From positions 62,001 through 126,000 of the forward strand of contig JAVKFY010000011.1 in NCBI GenBank assembly GCA_040223615.1: a stretch of DNA of 64,000 bases, in the 5' to 3' direction. The position numbers and the translations under genes were made by a program. The DNA comes from JAVKFY01 sp040223615 (GTDB lineage: Bacteria > Pseudomonadota > Alphaproteobacteria > GCA-2731375). The notes beneath the pieces are model-generated. The model had not been told where the DNA came from and did not search any database. It saw nothing but the letters and a program-made list of their open reading frames with translations. Of this stretch, positions 54,829 to 63,479 are shown in pieces (the first letter of the stretch is position 1; each line of letters begins with the position of its first letter).

Positions 54829-56196
54829 ATGGCTTTGACGGATTACCGCGGCGTGCCGCTCTCTTCCAGCAATCAGGACTCCATCGACGGCTTCGAGCAG
54901 GCGCTCGCGCTGTTTCAGGGCTACGCCGGCGATCCGGTCGCGGCGATCGACGCGGTGCTGGAGCGCGACCCCGGATTCGTGATGGGGCACTTGCTGCGCG
55001 CCGGCATGATGCTGAGCTCGTCGGAGCGCGCGGCGGTGCCGGAAATCCGCCGCAGCTTCGAGGCGGCGGAGGCGCAGGCACACAACGCGACGCCGCGCGA
55101 GCGCGGTCACATGGCCGCCATCGAGGCCTGGCTGGACGGCCAGTTCCACCGTTCGATCGAGCTCTACGGCAAGGTCCTGCTGGAGGAACCGCACGACGCC
55201 GTGGCGCTGCAGGTCGCGCATCTCTGCAATTTCCTGACCGGCCAGTCGTGGCTGCTGCGCGACCAAGTTGCGCGGGCCCTGCCGTTCTGGTCGCAGGGCA
55301 TGCCCGGCTACGGCTTCCTACACGGCATGCTGGCCTTCGGACTGGAGGAGATGGGCGACTATGCCGCCGCCGAGACCGCTGGCGAGACGGCGCTGGCGCT
55401 CAATCCGGCCGACGCCTGGGCGGCGCACGCCGTCGCGCACGTGATGGAAATGCAGGGCCGCCTGGACGAGGGCATCGACTTCCTCAATCGGAGCAGCCAG
55501 GACTGGGCGGAAGACAACTTCTTCGCCTATCACAACTTCTGGCACAAATCGCTGTACCACCTGGACCGTGGCGACACCGACGCCGTGCTCGACCTGTACG
55601 ACACCCGCATCCATCCGGGCCCGAGCGAGGTGGCGATGGAACTGGTCGACGCGGCCGCGCTGCTGTGGCGCATGCACCTGCGCGGCCACCCGGTCGGCGA
55701 ACGCTGGAACGACGTGGCCGAGAGCTTCGTCGGCCTGATCGAGGATCGCTACTACCCGTTCAACGACCTGCACGCGACCATGGCCTTCGTCGCCACCGAA
55801 CGCTGGGCCGAGGCCGACGCGGTGCTGGCCAACGTCACCGCCACCGCGAAGGGCAACGACGCCAGCGCGATGATGGCGGCCGAGGTCGGCCTGCCGGCGG
55901 TCAGGGCCTTCCACGCCTTCGGGCGCGGCGACTATGCCACCACGGTGGCCGAGTTGCTGCCGATCCGGCCCTATGCCGGCAAGTTCGGCGGCAGCCATGC
56001 GCAACGCGACGTGTTGAGCCTGACGCTGATCGAGGCCGCGCTGCGCGATGGCCAGACCAGCCTGGCACGTGGCCTGGCGGCGGAGCGCACCACGGTGAAA
56101 CCCGGCAACCCGTTCAACTGGGCGCTGACGGCCCGCGCGGCGGAGCAGGCTGGCGATGGCGAACGCGCGGACGCCGCACGGCTGCGGGCGATGTAA
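54829..56196 (+). CDS. TTC38-like tetratricopeptide repeat protein
   Basis: Cytosolic helical-repeat protein of 455 aa resembling the TTC38 family shared by bacteria and animals. The N-terminus MALTDYRGVPLSSSNQDSIDGFEQALALFQGY and the later WAAHAVAHVMEMQGRLDEGIDFL and FFAYHNFWHKSLYHLDRGD segments (with several conserved His) are typical. Function of the family is unknown. Start at 54829 is chosen because it matches the family N-terminus; 54760 would add 23 residues. It lies alone on the plus strand behind the structured leader. Confidence 0.88.
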   Translation: MALTDYRGVPLSSSNQDSIDGFEQALALFQGYAGDPVAAIDAVLERDPGFVMGHLLRAGMMLSSSERAAVPEIRRSFEAAEAQAHNATPRERGHMAAIEAWLDGQFHRSIELYGKVLLEEPHDAVALQVAHLCNFLTGQSWLLRDQVARALPFWSQGMPGYGFLHGMLAFGLEEMGDYAAAETAGETALALNPADAWAAHAVAHVMEMQGRLDEGIDFLNRSSQDWAEDNFFAYHNFWHKSLYHLDRGDTDAVLDLYDTRIHPGPSEVAMELVDAAALLWRMHLRGHPVGERWNDVAESFVGLIEDRYYPFNDLHATMAFVATERWAEADAVLANVTATAKGNDASAMMAAEVGLPAVRAFHAFGRGDYATTVAELLPIRPYAGKFGGSHAQRDVLSLTLIEAALRDGQTSLARGLAAERTTVKPGNPFNWALTARAAEQAGDGERADAARLRAM

Positions 56197-56247
56197 GGGG
56201 CAACGCGATCGGGCAAGGCGCCGCTCGCTTCGCGACCGGCGTCGGGC

Positions 56248-57159
56248 CTACGCGCGCGACCAGCCGTCGAGCAGCGCGCGCAGGCAGGCGACGAAGGCCA
56301 GCGGCTGGTCCAGGAATACGTGGTGCTGCGCCTCAGGCACCTCGACGACCGGCGCGGCCGGGCCCATCAGGCGCGACATGTAGGCAGCCATGCGGCGCGA
56401 CACCAGCTTGCTCTTCTCGCCGAAGATGAGCGCGGCGCGGCAGGTCACTTCCTGCAGGTGCTCGTGGAAGGGTTCGCCGAAGCGGCGCGCCCCCATCGCA
56501 TTGGGGTCGAACTTCCATTCGTAACCACCATCGCGCTCGCGGATCGAGTGCCGGGCGATGTATTCCACGATGTAGGGATTGTCGCAGGTCTGCGCCGGCA
56601 TCAGCCGGAAGCGCGCCTGCGCCGACTGGAAATCCGGGTAGAGCCGCTTGCCGCGCGCGCCGGGCGGCCCCTCGTCGCGCCGCTCGACCGGCTCGTCGGG
56701 GTCGCGCACCGGCGAGTCGACGATCACCGCGCCGGCGATCTCGTGGCCGTAGCTGGCGCCGAACTTCATAGTCATGAAGCCGCCGAAGCTGTGCCCGACG
56801 ACGAAGGTCTCGCCCAGCCCGGCATCGGCGATCACCGCGCGCATCTCCGCCGCGCGCAGTTCGGCGCTGTAGTCGTCGCGCCGGTCGCTGTCGCCCATGC
56901 CGGACAGGTCGATGGCGGCGACCCGGAAGTCGCGCAGGAAGTACGGCGCGATGAACGCCCACCAGTGAGCGTGCGCGCCGCCGCCGTGCACCAGCAACAG
57001 GCCGCGCCCGGGCCTGGCCTCCTCGGTCGCCGGCCACAACAGATAGTGGACCTTGGCGCCCTCGACCTCGACCCAATGATCCTCGGGCGCGTGACCGAGC
57101 GCCCAGCGGAACCAGTCCGGCGCCGGGTTGGTCAGTTGGTCTGCGGGATTCGCACTCAC
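56248..57159 (-). CDS. Alpha/beta hydrolase
   Basis: Alpha/beta-hydrolase fold protein of 303 aa. The oxyanion region LLLVHGGGAHAHWW, the nucleophile elbow GHSFGG (Ser about residue 129) and a C-terminal His in PEAQHHVFLDQP complete a likely triad. The lid contains GASYGHEIAGAVIVDSPV. A GTG at 57159 is taken as start, because an ATG at 57261 would overlap the preceding gene by 59 bases. It is the last gene of the minus-strand block that begins with the arabinose genes. Substrate unknown. Confidence 0.87.
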   Translation of the reverse strand: MSANPADQLTNPAPDWFRWALGHAPEDHWVEVEGAKVHYLLWPATEEARPGRGLLLVHGGGAHAHWWAFIAPYFLRDFRVAAIDLSGMGDSDRRDDYSAELRAAEMRAVIADAGLGETFVVGHSFGGFMTMKFGASYGHEIAGAVIVDSPVRDPDEPVERRDEGPPGARGKRLYPDFQSAQARFRLMPAQTCDNPYIVEYIARHSIRERDGGYEWKFDPNAMGARRFGEPFHEHLQEVTCRAALIFGEKSKLVSRRMAAYMSRLMGPAAPVVEVPEAQHHVFLDQPLAFVACLRALLDGWSRA

Positions 57160-57202
57160 GGCCGCGAGTCTGCGCCCGCCGGCGGCAAAGGGGAAGCCTA
57201 GG

Positions 57203-58384
57203 CTAGGCTCTGCTTTCCGAGGTGATGGCGGCGAGCTGCGCCTCGCGCTCGGCGCGCGCATCGCGGAAAATCTTCAGCGGCGCCAACCCGTAGCGTAGGT
57301 CGGGCTCCAGATGGTTGCCCTCGGCCCACTCGTTCCAGGACTTGATGAACAGGAGGCGGTGTGGATCGCGTGCGCGCGACGCAAGTTCCAGCCCACGTTT
57401 GGCGTGCTGGCGCCAGAGGTCCGGGGTCCAGTTGTGCAGCACCAATCCTTTGGCACCGCTGCGCGGCGTGTTGTCCCAGTTCGGTATCAACGTCTGATAG
57501 TACTTCTCAGGCGGTGAGAGCTCGCGAAGGAAGTCATCCATCACCTCACTGTAGTTGTAGATGGTCGGTAGATGCGTGCGCACCTGGTACTCATTTCTCA
57601 GCCACCGCAGCGGGCGCCGAATCGGGATATGTGGCCGGCGCGCCGGGAGGTTGTTGATGACGCAGGCGTCGAATCCGCGTTCTTCCGGCGTCCAGTCCTG
57701 CTCGCCCATCACCACGCCGACGAGATGCAGGCCGGGCAGACCCTCTTTACTGGCCAGGTTGCGCCACAAGTCGAAGGTGCGGGCGCGGTCGGGGAAGCTC
57801 TGAGATTGATAGATGATGAAGATTGGCTTGCCGTCGATCCGGACATATCGACGGTCTTCGAACGCGCTCAGCAGATAGTCGAAGTGACGGCGGTGATCGT
57901 CCTCGCCCGTATAGGTCTGCTCGATCAGAACGCGGTTCGGCGCGCCGTGCCAGATACCAGTCCAGGTTTGATTGGCCCAGCATAGCATGAACGGGAAATC
58001 GGGCTTGCCGCTCTCGAGCACTTCCTGAAACGGGCGTTCAATGATGCGGCGGCCGGCGAACCAGTAGTGGTAGTAGCAAAAGCCGTCGATTCCGTACGCG
58101 CGTGCCAGGTCGGCCTGCGCCACGCGGCTCTCGGGCGTGCGCAGATCATAGAAGCCCAGGTCGGCCGGCACATGCGGCTGATAGTGACCGCGGAACAGCG
58201 GCTTCGCCTTCGCCGTGTTGGTCCACTCGGTGAAGCCCTTGCCCCACCACTCGTCGTTCTCCGGGATCGGGTGAAACTGCGGCAGGTAGAAGGCATAGAT
58301 ATTCAACCGGTCGCCCGCCGGTTGCTGATCGCACCCCTGGCGCAACGCGGCATCCGCCGGTTTGCCGCCGTCGTTCAACTGCAT
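57203..58384 (-). CDS. GH99-like (WbsX-type) surface-polysaccharide protein
   Basis: Protein of 393 aa of the glycosyltransferase WbsX / GH99-like family found in O-antigen and capsule clusters. It has YAFYLPQFHPIPENDEWWGKGFTEWTN (about 26-52), FCYYHYWFAGRRIIERPF, LCWANQTWTGIWHG and the C-terminal KSWNEWAEGNHLEPD. These marks fit a TIM-barrel endo-mannosidase-like fold whose exact reaction is not known. Start at 58384 avoids overlap with the sulfotransferase. The base composition looks less GC-rich than the neighbours, suggesting acquisition with the surface-glycan block. Confidence 0.88.
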   Translation of the reverse strand: MQLNDGGKPADAALRQGCDQQPAGDRLNIYAFYLPQFHPIPENDEWWGKGFTEWTNTAKAKPLFRGHYQPHVPADLGFYDLRTPESRVAQADLARAYGIDGFCYYHYWFAGRRIIERPFQEVLESGKPDFPFMLCWANQTWTGIWHGAPNRVLIEQTYTGEDDHRRHFDYLLSAFEDRRYVRIDGKPIFIIYQSQSFPDRARTFDLWRNLASKEGLPGLHLVGVVMGEQDWTPEERGFDACVINNLPARRPHIPIRRPLRWLRNEYQVRTHLPTIYNYSEVMDDFLRELSPPEKYYQTLIPNWDNTPRSGAKGLVLHNWTPDLWRQHAKRGLELASRARDPHRLLFIKSWNEWAEGNHLEPDLRYGLAPLKIFRDARAEREAQLAAITSESRA

Positions 58385-58403
58385 ACGTATGACATTGCGG
58401 GGC

Positions 58404-59372
58404 TCAGAGAAGCTCGAGCGACGACCAGGTGGCCGTCGGAATCCGGGAATCGTCGCGGCACGCCTCGACATCGCCGGCCACTTTTTCGAGCATCGACAGC
58501 CGGTCGCGCTCCGAGAATGTCAGGCGCTTCTTGTTCATCGCGTCCAATGAACTCATGAACGCGTCCGAAGGGCCCCGGCCCAGCACCCGGCGCGCGGCCC
58601 AGTTCACCTTGGTGCTGTGCAGCACCCGGGAAGCGAGCGGATTGACCTCGACATATGACTCGTTGTGCCGTGTCGACGACCAGGTCGGCTCGAACGGCAC
58701 GCCGAGGAAGTCGGCAACCTGCGTCAGGCAGGCGTCCGGATCCTTCAGGACGTCGAAGTCCATGATCATGAACCGATCGCCGAACAGGTCCGCATACCGG
58801 CACAGGTCGGCGTAGTAGCTGCTCCGGCGCGCGTGATAGAAGAGCGGCTTCCAGTGCTTGGCACGCCGTTCCGGCTCCAGCCGAAGGGAGTTCTGGAAGC
58901 TTTCGCTCTGGTAGCGATCGCGCCTCGTGTGCTGATACTCGGACAGCGCCCGATCCACCGGATCACGCAGGATGCAGATCACCTTCACGTCGCGGTTGTT
59001 GGAGAAATCCTTGATGCTGTGGGCGGCGTGTTCACACCACAGGTAGTCGGTCGAGGCATCGATGGCCCAGGTCGCCGACTTGTCGTTGGCAAAGGCGCGC
59101 CAGTAGTCATCCTCGCGCGAGATCATCGACGAGACGAACCAGTCGGCCCCTGGCCCCTGCCAGTCGATGGACGGGAAGTCGGTGAAGTAGCGCGGCTCCT
59201 TCTGTGCGCACAGCACCATGTCGGAGCGCTGGCCGAGCCAGTTCGCCAGCGTCGTGGTGCCGCACTTGGGCGCACCGATGATGAAGAGGAACTGCTCTAG
59301 GGCTTCAGCTCCCGTGCGCATTGCAGAAACGCTCGCTACCCGCTTGCCATCCATTGCGGCCGCAATACCCAT
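58404..59372 (-). CDS. Sulfotransferase
   Basis: PAPS-dependent sulfotransferase of 322 aa. The 5'-phosphosulfate loop GAPKCGTTTL starts at residue 33 and the 3'-phosphate motif is CILRDPVDRALSEY. It resembles bacterial sulfotransferases acting on glycans or glycolipids, such as NodH/heparan-type enzymes. A later ATG (Met18) is an alternative start. It lies 20 bases upstream of the GH99-like gene; the 67 bases ahead of it are unusually A/T-rich, a likely promoter. Together they suggest sulfation of a surface carbohydrate. Confidence 0.9.
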   Translation of the reverse strand: MGIAAAMDGKRVASVSAMRTGAEALEQFLFIIGAPKCGTTTLANWLGQRSDMVLCAQKEPRYFTDFPSIDWQGPGADWFVSSMISREDDYWRAFANDKSATWAIDASTDYLWCEHAAHSIKDFSNNRDVKVICILRDPVDRALSEYQHTRRDRYQSESFQNSLRLEPERRAKHWKPLFYHARRSSYYADLCRYADLFGDRFMIMDFDVLKDPDACLTQVADFLGVPFEPTWSSTRHNESYVEVNPLASRVLHSTKVNWAARRVLGRGPSDAFMSSLDAMNKKRLTFSERDRLSMLEKVAGDVEACRDDSRIPTATWSSLELL

Positions 59373-59439
59373 ACTGTTCTCATTAAGTACGTTGGCATTT
59401 TTACCATAGTGACAATCGTGCAGCGACCGTGGCCGGGGA

Positions 59440-60171
59440 TCAGAGCTTCAACCGCTTGAACACGGCTTCCGGGATCGCGCGGATGATGGCCATGATCGGC
59501 CGCCAGAAGGCCGGTGCGTAGAGCACCGAGCGGCCGCGCGACGACGCTTCCAGGCAAGATTTCGCCAGCGCCTCGGGGCTGTTGACCAGGAACATGCCGT
59601 CCAGGCCCCAGGTCATCGCCGTGTCGGTGAAGCCGGGCTTCACGGTCAGCACGTTGACGCCGGCATGGAACAGCCGCGCCCGCAGCCCCTGCAAGTATGC
59701 GTGCAGGCCCGCCTTGGCCGAACCGTAGACGTAGTTCGACGGCCGGCCGCGGTCGCCCGCGACCGAACCCAGCACGATCACCTCGCCGGCGGCTTGCGCT
59801 TCCAGATGCGGCGCCAGGCGGTGCAGGATCGAGATCGCGCCGCGGTAGTTGGTGTCGACGGTCAGCAGGCCTTGCGCGACATCGGCGTCGATCTCGGCCT
59901 GGCTCGGCATCGCGCCGAAGCACAGGAACACGTTCAGCGGCCCGATTCGTCTCGCGACATCGGCGGCGAAGTCGGCGTGGCGGTCGCTATCGAGCGCATC
60001 GAAGGCGAGCACTTCGGCGCTGCCGCCGCGCGCATCGATGTCGGCGGCGATGGCCTTGAGGTCGTCCAGGTCGCGGCCGGCCAGCAGCACCTGCGCGCCC
60101 TGCGCCGCCACCAGCCGAGCGAAGGCGCGGCCGACCGACGATGTCGCGCCGAGGATGAGCCAGGTCGCCAT
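59440..60171 (-). CDS. DprE2-like SDR, polyprenyl-phosphoryl 2-ketoribose reductase
   Basis: SDR of 243 aa resembling DprE2, which reduces decaprenylphosphoryl-2-keto-ribose with NADH to the arabinose form. Rossmann motif GATSSVG at residues 8-14, catalytic Ser136 and Tyr149-x3-Lys153 (YVYGSAK). TVDTNYRGAISILHRLAP and VLTVKPGFTDTAMTWGL fit the DprE2 group. The start overlaps the stop of the DprE1-like gene by one base (TGATG); the pair acts as one epimerase. Assignment rests on sequence plus context. Confidence 0.88.
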   Translation of the reverse strand: MATWLILGATSSVGRAFARLVAAQGAQVLLAGRDLDDLKAIAADIDARGGSAEVLAFDALDSDRHADFAADVARRIGPLNVFLCFGAMPSQAEIDADVAQGLLTVDTNYRGAISILHRLAPHLEAQAAGEVIVLGSVAGDRGRPSNYVYGSAKAGLHAYLQGLRARLFHAGVNVLTVKPGFTDTAMTWGLDGMFLVNSPEALAKSCLEASSRGRSVLYAPAFWRPIMAIIRAIPEAVFKRLKL

Positions 60172-61517
60172 CAGTGGTCGCCCCGCAGGCGCAGGCGCGT
60201 CGCCATGTCGGAGCCGAAGCGGCGGTCCGGGTCGACCTCCGCCAGCACCTGGCGATACTTGTCCAGCTCCGGGTACATCGCCGCCAGCCCGGCCGGACTC
60301 AGTGCGGAGTCCTTGGCCAGGTAGATGCGCCCGCCATGGTCGAGGGTGAGCGTCTCCAGCGCGGCCAGCAGATCACGCGTGGCGGGCCGCGCCGGCAGGT
60401 CGAGCGCCAGGGTGAAGCCATCGTCCGGGAAGCTGAGATAACCGCGCCCGCGCCCGCGCATCGCCTTCAGCACCGCCAGCGGCGAAGCATTGCCGGCGCG
60501 CTGCACCGCCTGCAGCATCTGGCGGATGCCGGCCTCGGCACGGTCGGCCGGTAGCACGCACTGGAACTGATGGAAGCCGCGCTTGCCGTAGACGCGGTTC
60601 CAATTGTCGATCGAGTCCAGCGGGAAGAAGAAGCGGTCGTAGCGCGCCTTGCCGTCGCGCCCATCGGCCGGAATGCGCCGCCAGTAGGCCTCGTTGAAGG
60701 CACCGACGGTGAACCGGTTCAGCAGTCCACCCGGCAGGTCGAACGGCATACGCCGTGGCGTCGGGGCCGGCTCGTCCAGGTCGCGTTCGGCAGGCCAGGC
60801 CCGTTCCAGGATGCCGCGCCCGAGATGCCGCCCGCCGGCCAGCGCGTCGATCCAGCCGACGCTGTAGCCCGGCTGTTCGATGGCGGCGGCGAGCTGGGCC
60901 AGGAAGTCATGCAGGTCGGCGACGCGGCTCTCGCGGGTCCACACCGCGTTCGACGGCACCCGGACCAGCCGGAAACAGACCGCCAGCAGGATGCCGGTCA
61001 GACCGATGCCGCCGATGGTGGCCTTGAACAGGTCGGGCCGGGTGCGCGGGCTGATCCGCACGGTCTCTCCCGACGCCAGGAGCAACTCGCACCAGCGCAC
61101 ATGGTCGCCGAAGCTGCCGGCGTGCTCATGGTTCTTGCCGTGCACGTCGTTGGCGACGGCGCCGCCGATCGTGGCGAAGGCGGTGCCCGGGGCCACCGGC
61201 ACCAGCCAGCCGCGCGGCAGGTAGGCGTCGAGCAGGTCAGCGAAGGTCACGCCTGGCTCGACCACGACCTGGCCGGTCGCGGGGTCGAAATCGAGGATGC
61301 GGTCGAGGCGCTCGGTCAGGATCACCCGGCCGCCGGAGATAGTGGCGCAATCGCCGTAAGAACGGCCGCCGCCACGCGCCAGCAGCGGCGCTTCGGCCTC
61401 GGCCACCGCGTCGATCAGGGCCCGGCGCCGCTCCGGCCGGGCCGCTTCGACGCGGGCCCGGTGCGAACGACCCCAACCGGACAAGCTCATCGATCTGAAC
61501 CGCATTGCCGCCATCAT
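60171..61517 (-). CDS. DprE1-like FAD oxidase, polyprenyl-phosphoryl ribose oxidase
   Basis: VAO-type flavoenzyme of 448 aa matching DprE1, which oxidises the 2'-hydroxyl of decaprenylphosphoryl-ribose. FAD-site motifs are RGGGRSYGD (48-56), GTAFATIGGAVANDVHGKNHEHAGSFG (111-137) and the C-terminal YLAKDS with Lys402, the counterpart of the mycobacterial catalytic Lys418. In the segment aligned with mycobacterial GWNICVDFP this protein reads GFTLALDLP, so Ala371 replaces Cys387. It is six bases from the LPG-synthase-like gene upstream and coupled to the DprE2-like gene downstream. Confidence 0.92.
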   Translation of the reverse strand: MMAAMRFRSMSLSGWGRSHRARVEAARPERRRALIDAVAEAEAPLLARGGGRSYGDCATISGGRVILTERLDRILDFDPATGQVVVEPGVTFADLLDAYLPRGWLVPVAPGTAFATIGGAVANDVHGKNHEHAGSFGDHVRWCELLLASGETVRISPRTRPDLFKATIGGIGLTGILLAVCFRLVRVPSNAVWTRESRVADLHDFLAQLAAAIEQPGYSVGWIDALAGGRHLGRGILERAWPAERDLDEPAPTPRRMPFDLPGGLLNRFTVGAFNEAYWRRIPADGRDGKARYDRFFFPLDSIDNWNRVYGKRGFHQFQCVLPADRAEAGIRQMLQAVQRAGNASPLAVLKAMRGRGRGYLSFPDDGFTLALDLPARPATRDLLAALETLTLDHGGRIYLAKDSALSPAGLAAMYPELDKYRQVLAEVDPDRRFGSDMATRLRLRGDH

Positions 61518-61523
61518 AGCGCG

Positions 61524-62516
61524 TCAACCGTTACCCGTGGCCGACCGTCGCAACGCCACCGGCAACGCCAGGAAGCCGAGGCCGACGGCGAACCACAAGG
61601 TGGTCACCCGGATCACCACCGTGACGACAATGGCGGTCGCCAAGTCGACATGGAGCAGCGTCAGCAGGCCGATCATGCCGGCCTCGACCCCGCCCAGACC
61701 GCCCGGCAACATGGTCGCGACGCCGGCGAAGGTGGCAAAGGCGAAAACGAAGATCGCCGCCAGCAAGCCAACGTCGGCGCCGAGCGCGGCCAGCAGCCAC
61801 CACAGCGCCACCGCTTCCGCCAGCCAGCCGACCAGCGACAGGACCAGTACCAGCGGCAGGGTCGGGCCGGTGATGCACTCGCGCGCGTGGCGCAACGCGC
61901 GTCGCAGACCGGCGAACAGGCGCGGCCAGCGCCTGACCCGGCCATAGAGCGCGCCGATCGTCCGCAACATCGGCGCCGGCCAGGCAATCGCCGCCACCAG
62001 CGCCGCCACCGCCACGGCCAGCGGCAATGCGGTCCACAGGAAGTCCGGAAAGGCGAACAGGCCGACGCCGCACAGCGCCAGCATCGCGACCATGTCGGTC
62101 AGCCGGTCGGCGACCAGCATGGCGCTGGTGCGGTGATAGCGGTAGCCGGCTCGACGGCGCAGCAGCCACAGGCGCAGCGCCTCACCAATCTTGCCCGGCG
62201 TCACGCCCATTGCGAAGCCGGCGACGTAGTAGAGCCCGCCCTCGGCCAGGCCAACCGCGTGCAGGCCGAGGGCGCGTGCGAAGAGTTGCCAGCGCAGCAG
62301 CCTGGCCAGATAGTTGACCAGCGACAGCGCCAGCAGGCCGGCCAGCAGGCCGGCGTCGAGGCGCGCCAGATAGCCCAGCACCGCCTCACCACCGGCCAGC
62401 CCGCCCGCGAGCGTCGCGAGCGCGATCATCGCCGCCAGGCTGCCGACCAGCCAGACCTCCGCGCGCCGCAGACCGCCGCGCACCGGCCAGGCCCGGTCAT
62501 CGCCGGGCGTACTCAT
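61524..62516 (-). CDS. Lysylphosphatidylglycerol synthase TM-region (flippase-like) protein
   Basis: Membrane protein of 330 aa with about eight hydrophobic segments, of the UPF0104/LPG-synthase transmembrane family. The signature AGFAMGVTPGKIGEALRLWLLRR (about 105-127), LVADRLTDMVAML and the C-terminal GVATMLPGGLGGVEAGMIGLL are present. The cytosolic aminoacyl-transferase half of MprF is absent, so it cannot make lysyl-PG; stand-alone members are considered lipid flippase-like. Lying between the UbiA-type and DprE1-like genes, it might flip polyprenyl-phosphate arabinose across the membrane; this is inference. ATG overlaps the UbiA-type gene's stop. Confidence 0.85.
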   Translation of the reverse strand: MSTPGDDRAWPVRGGLRRAEVWLVGSLAAMIALATLAGGLAGGEAVLGYLARLDAGLLAGLLALSLVNYLARLLRWQLFARALGLHAVGLAEGGLYYVAGFAMGVTPGKIGEALRLWLLRRRAGYRYHRTSAMLVADRLTDMVAMLALCGVGLFAFPDFLWTALPLAVAVAALVAAIAWPAPMLRTIGALYGRVRRWPRLFAGLRRALRHARECITGPTLPLVLVLSLVGWLAEAVALWWLLAALGADVGLLAAIFVFAFATFAGVATMLPGGLGGVEAGMIGLLTLLHVDLATAIVVTVVIRVTTLWFAVGLGFLALPVALRRSATGNG

Positions 62517-63400
62517 GGCCACGGCAGATAGAGCAGTGCCGCGAAGGCAGCCACCCAGCCGGCGATGGTGAGAATCAAGAAACGATCCGACAGCACCACC
62601 CTGGTCGGCGAACCGCTCACTTCCATCACCATGGTGAGCTGCAGATAACGCAGCACGCCGATGACCACGAACGGCGCGGTGTAGAACAGCTTGTCGGTGC
62701 CGAGCCGCGCCATGACCGTGGCATCGGTCGTGTAGATCAGATAGGCGACCAGCAGCGCCCCCAGGATCACGGAGATGGCGGCGTCGAGGAATGGCTTGGT
62801 GTAGCCGTCGAGGCTGGCGCGGTGGCCCTGGCCGAGTTGCTTGGCCAGGTCGTCGCGGCGCTTGGCCAGGGCCAGGAACAGTGCCACCAGCCCGGTCATG
62901 ATCACGATCCAGGAACTGGGATCGACATCGACGACCGCAGCGCCGCCCTCGACGCGCAGCACGAAGCCGAGGGCGATGATCACGACGTCGACGATGGCGA
63001 TACGCTTCAGGTACAACGAGTAGGCGACGTTGATCGTCGCATAGACGGCGAGCAGCACGGCGAAGGCTGGGTCCAGCCACCACGCCCCCGCCAGACCGGC
63101 GACCACCAGCGCCGCCATCGTCGCCAGCGCCGCGGGTACCGCGACGGTGCCGGCGGCCAGCGGCCGCTTTCGCTTGGTCGGATGCGCCCGGTCAGCTTCT
63201 CGGTCGACAAAATCGTTCAGCACGTAGATCGCGCTGGCCATGGCGGAAAAGCAGGCAACGGCGGCCAACGCCGCACCCACAGTGGCCAGGTTCACCGCTG
63301 AGGGCGTGAACGCCAGCGGCGCCAGCACGAAGCCGTTCTTCACCCACTGGTGCGGGCGAAGCAACCACAGCAGGGCGGCGAGGCTGGACGGCTGGGACAT
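62513..63400 (-). CDS. UbiA-type polyprenyl-phosphate phosphoribosyltransferase
   Basis: UbiA prenyltransferase-superfamily protein of 295 aa with about eight membrane segments. The Asp-rich motif N62D-F-V-D66-R-E-A-D70 followed by RAHPTKRKRPLAAG is the signature of decaprenyl-phosphate phosphoribosyltransferase (DPPR synthase) rather than of ubiquinone enzymes. It would condense PRPP with polyprenyl phosphate, the first step of polyprenyl-phosphate arabinose synthesis. It opens the minus-strand unit UbiA - LPG-TM - DprE1 - DprE2. The phosphatase step has no gene in the unit. Confidence 0.9.
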   Translation of the reverse strand: MSQPSSLAALLWLLRPHQWVKNGFVLAPLAFTPSAVNLATVGAALAAVACFSAMASAIYVLNDFVDREADRAHPTKRKRPLAAGTVAVPAALATMAALVVAGLAGAWWLDPAFAVLLAVYATINVAYSLYLKRIAIVDVVIIALGFVLRVEGGAAVVDVDPSSWIVIMTGLVALFLALAKRRDDLAKQLGQGHRASLDGYTKPFLDAAISVILGALLVAYLIYTTDATVMARLGTDKLFYTAPFVVIGVLRYLQLTMVMEVSGSPTRVVLSDRFLILTIAGWVAAFAALLYLPWP

Positions 63401-63479
63401 CGGGCACGGTGTTATGAATCGTCCCGCGGTTCATAGACCACGCACCGTTAATCTTCCAACACTGCGGATCCGGTTCGGG

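Noticed and set aside
61524..62516. MprF lysylphosphatidylglycerol synthase
   Set aside because: Only the transmembrane region is present; the aminoacyl-transferase domain is absent.
62513..63400. ubiA (4-hydroxybenzoate polyprenyltransferase)
   Set aside because: The HPTKRKRPLAAG motif and the dprE1/dprE2-like neighbours indicate the phosphoribosyltransferase branch of the superfamily.
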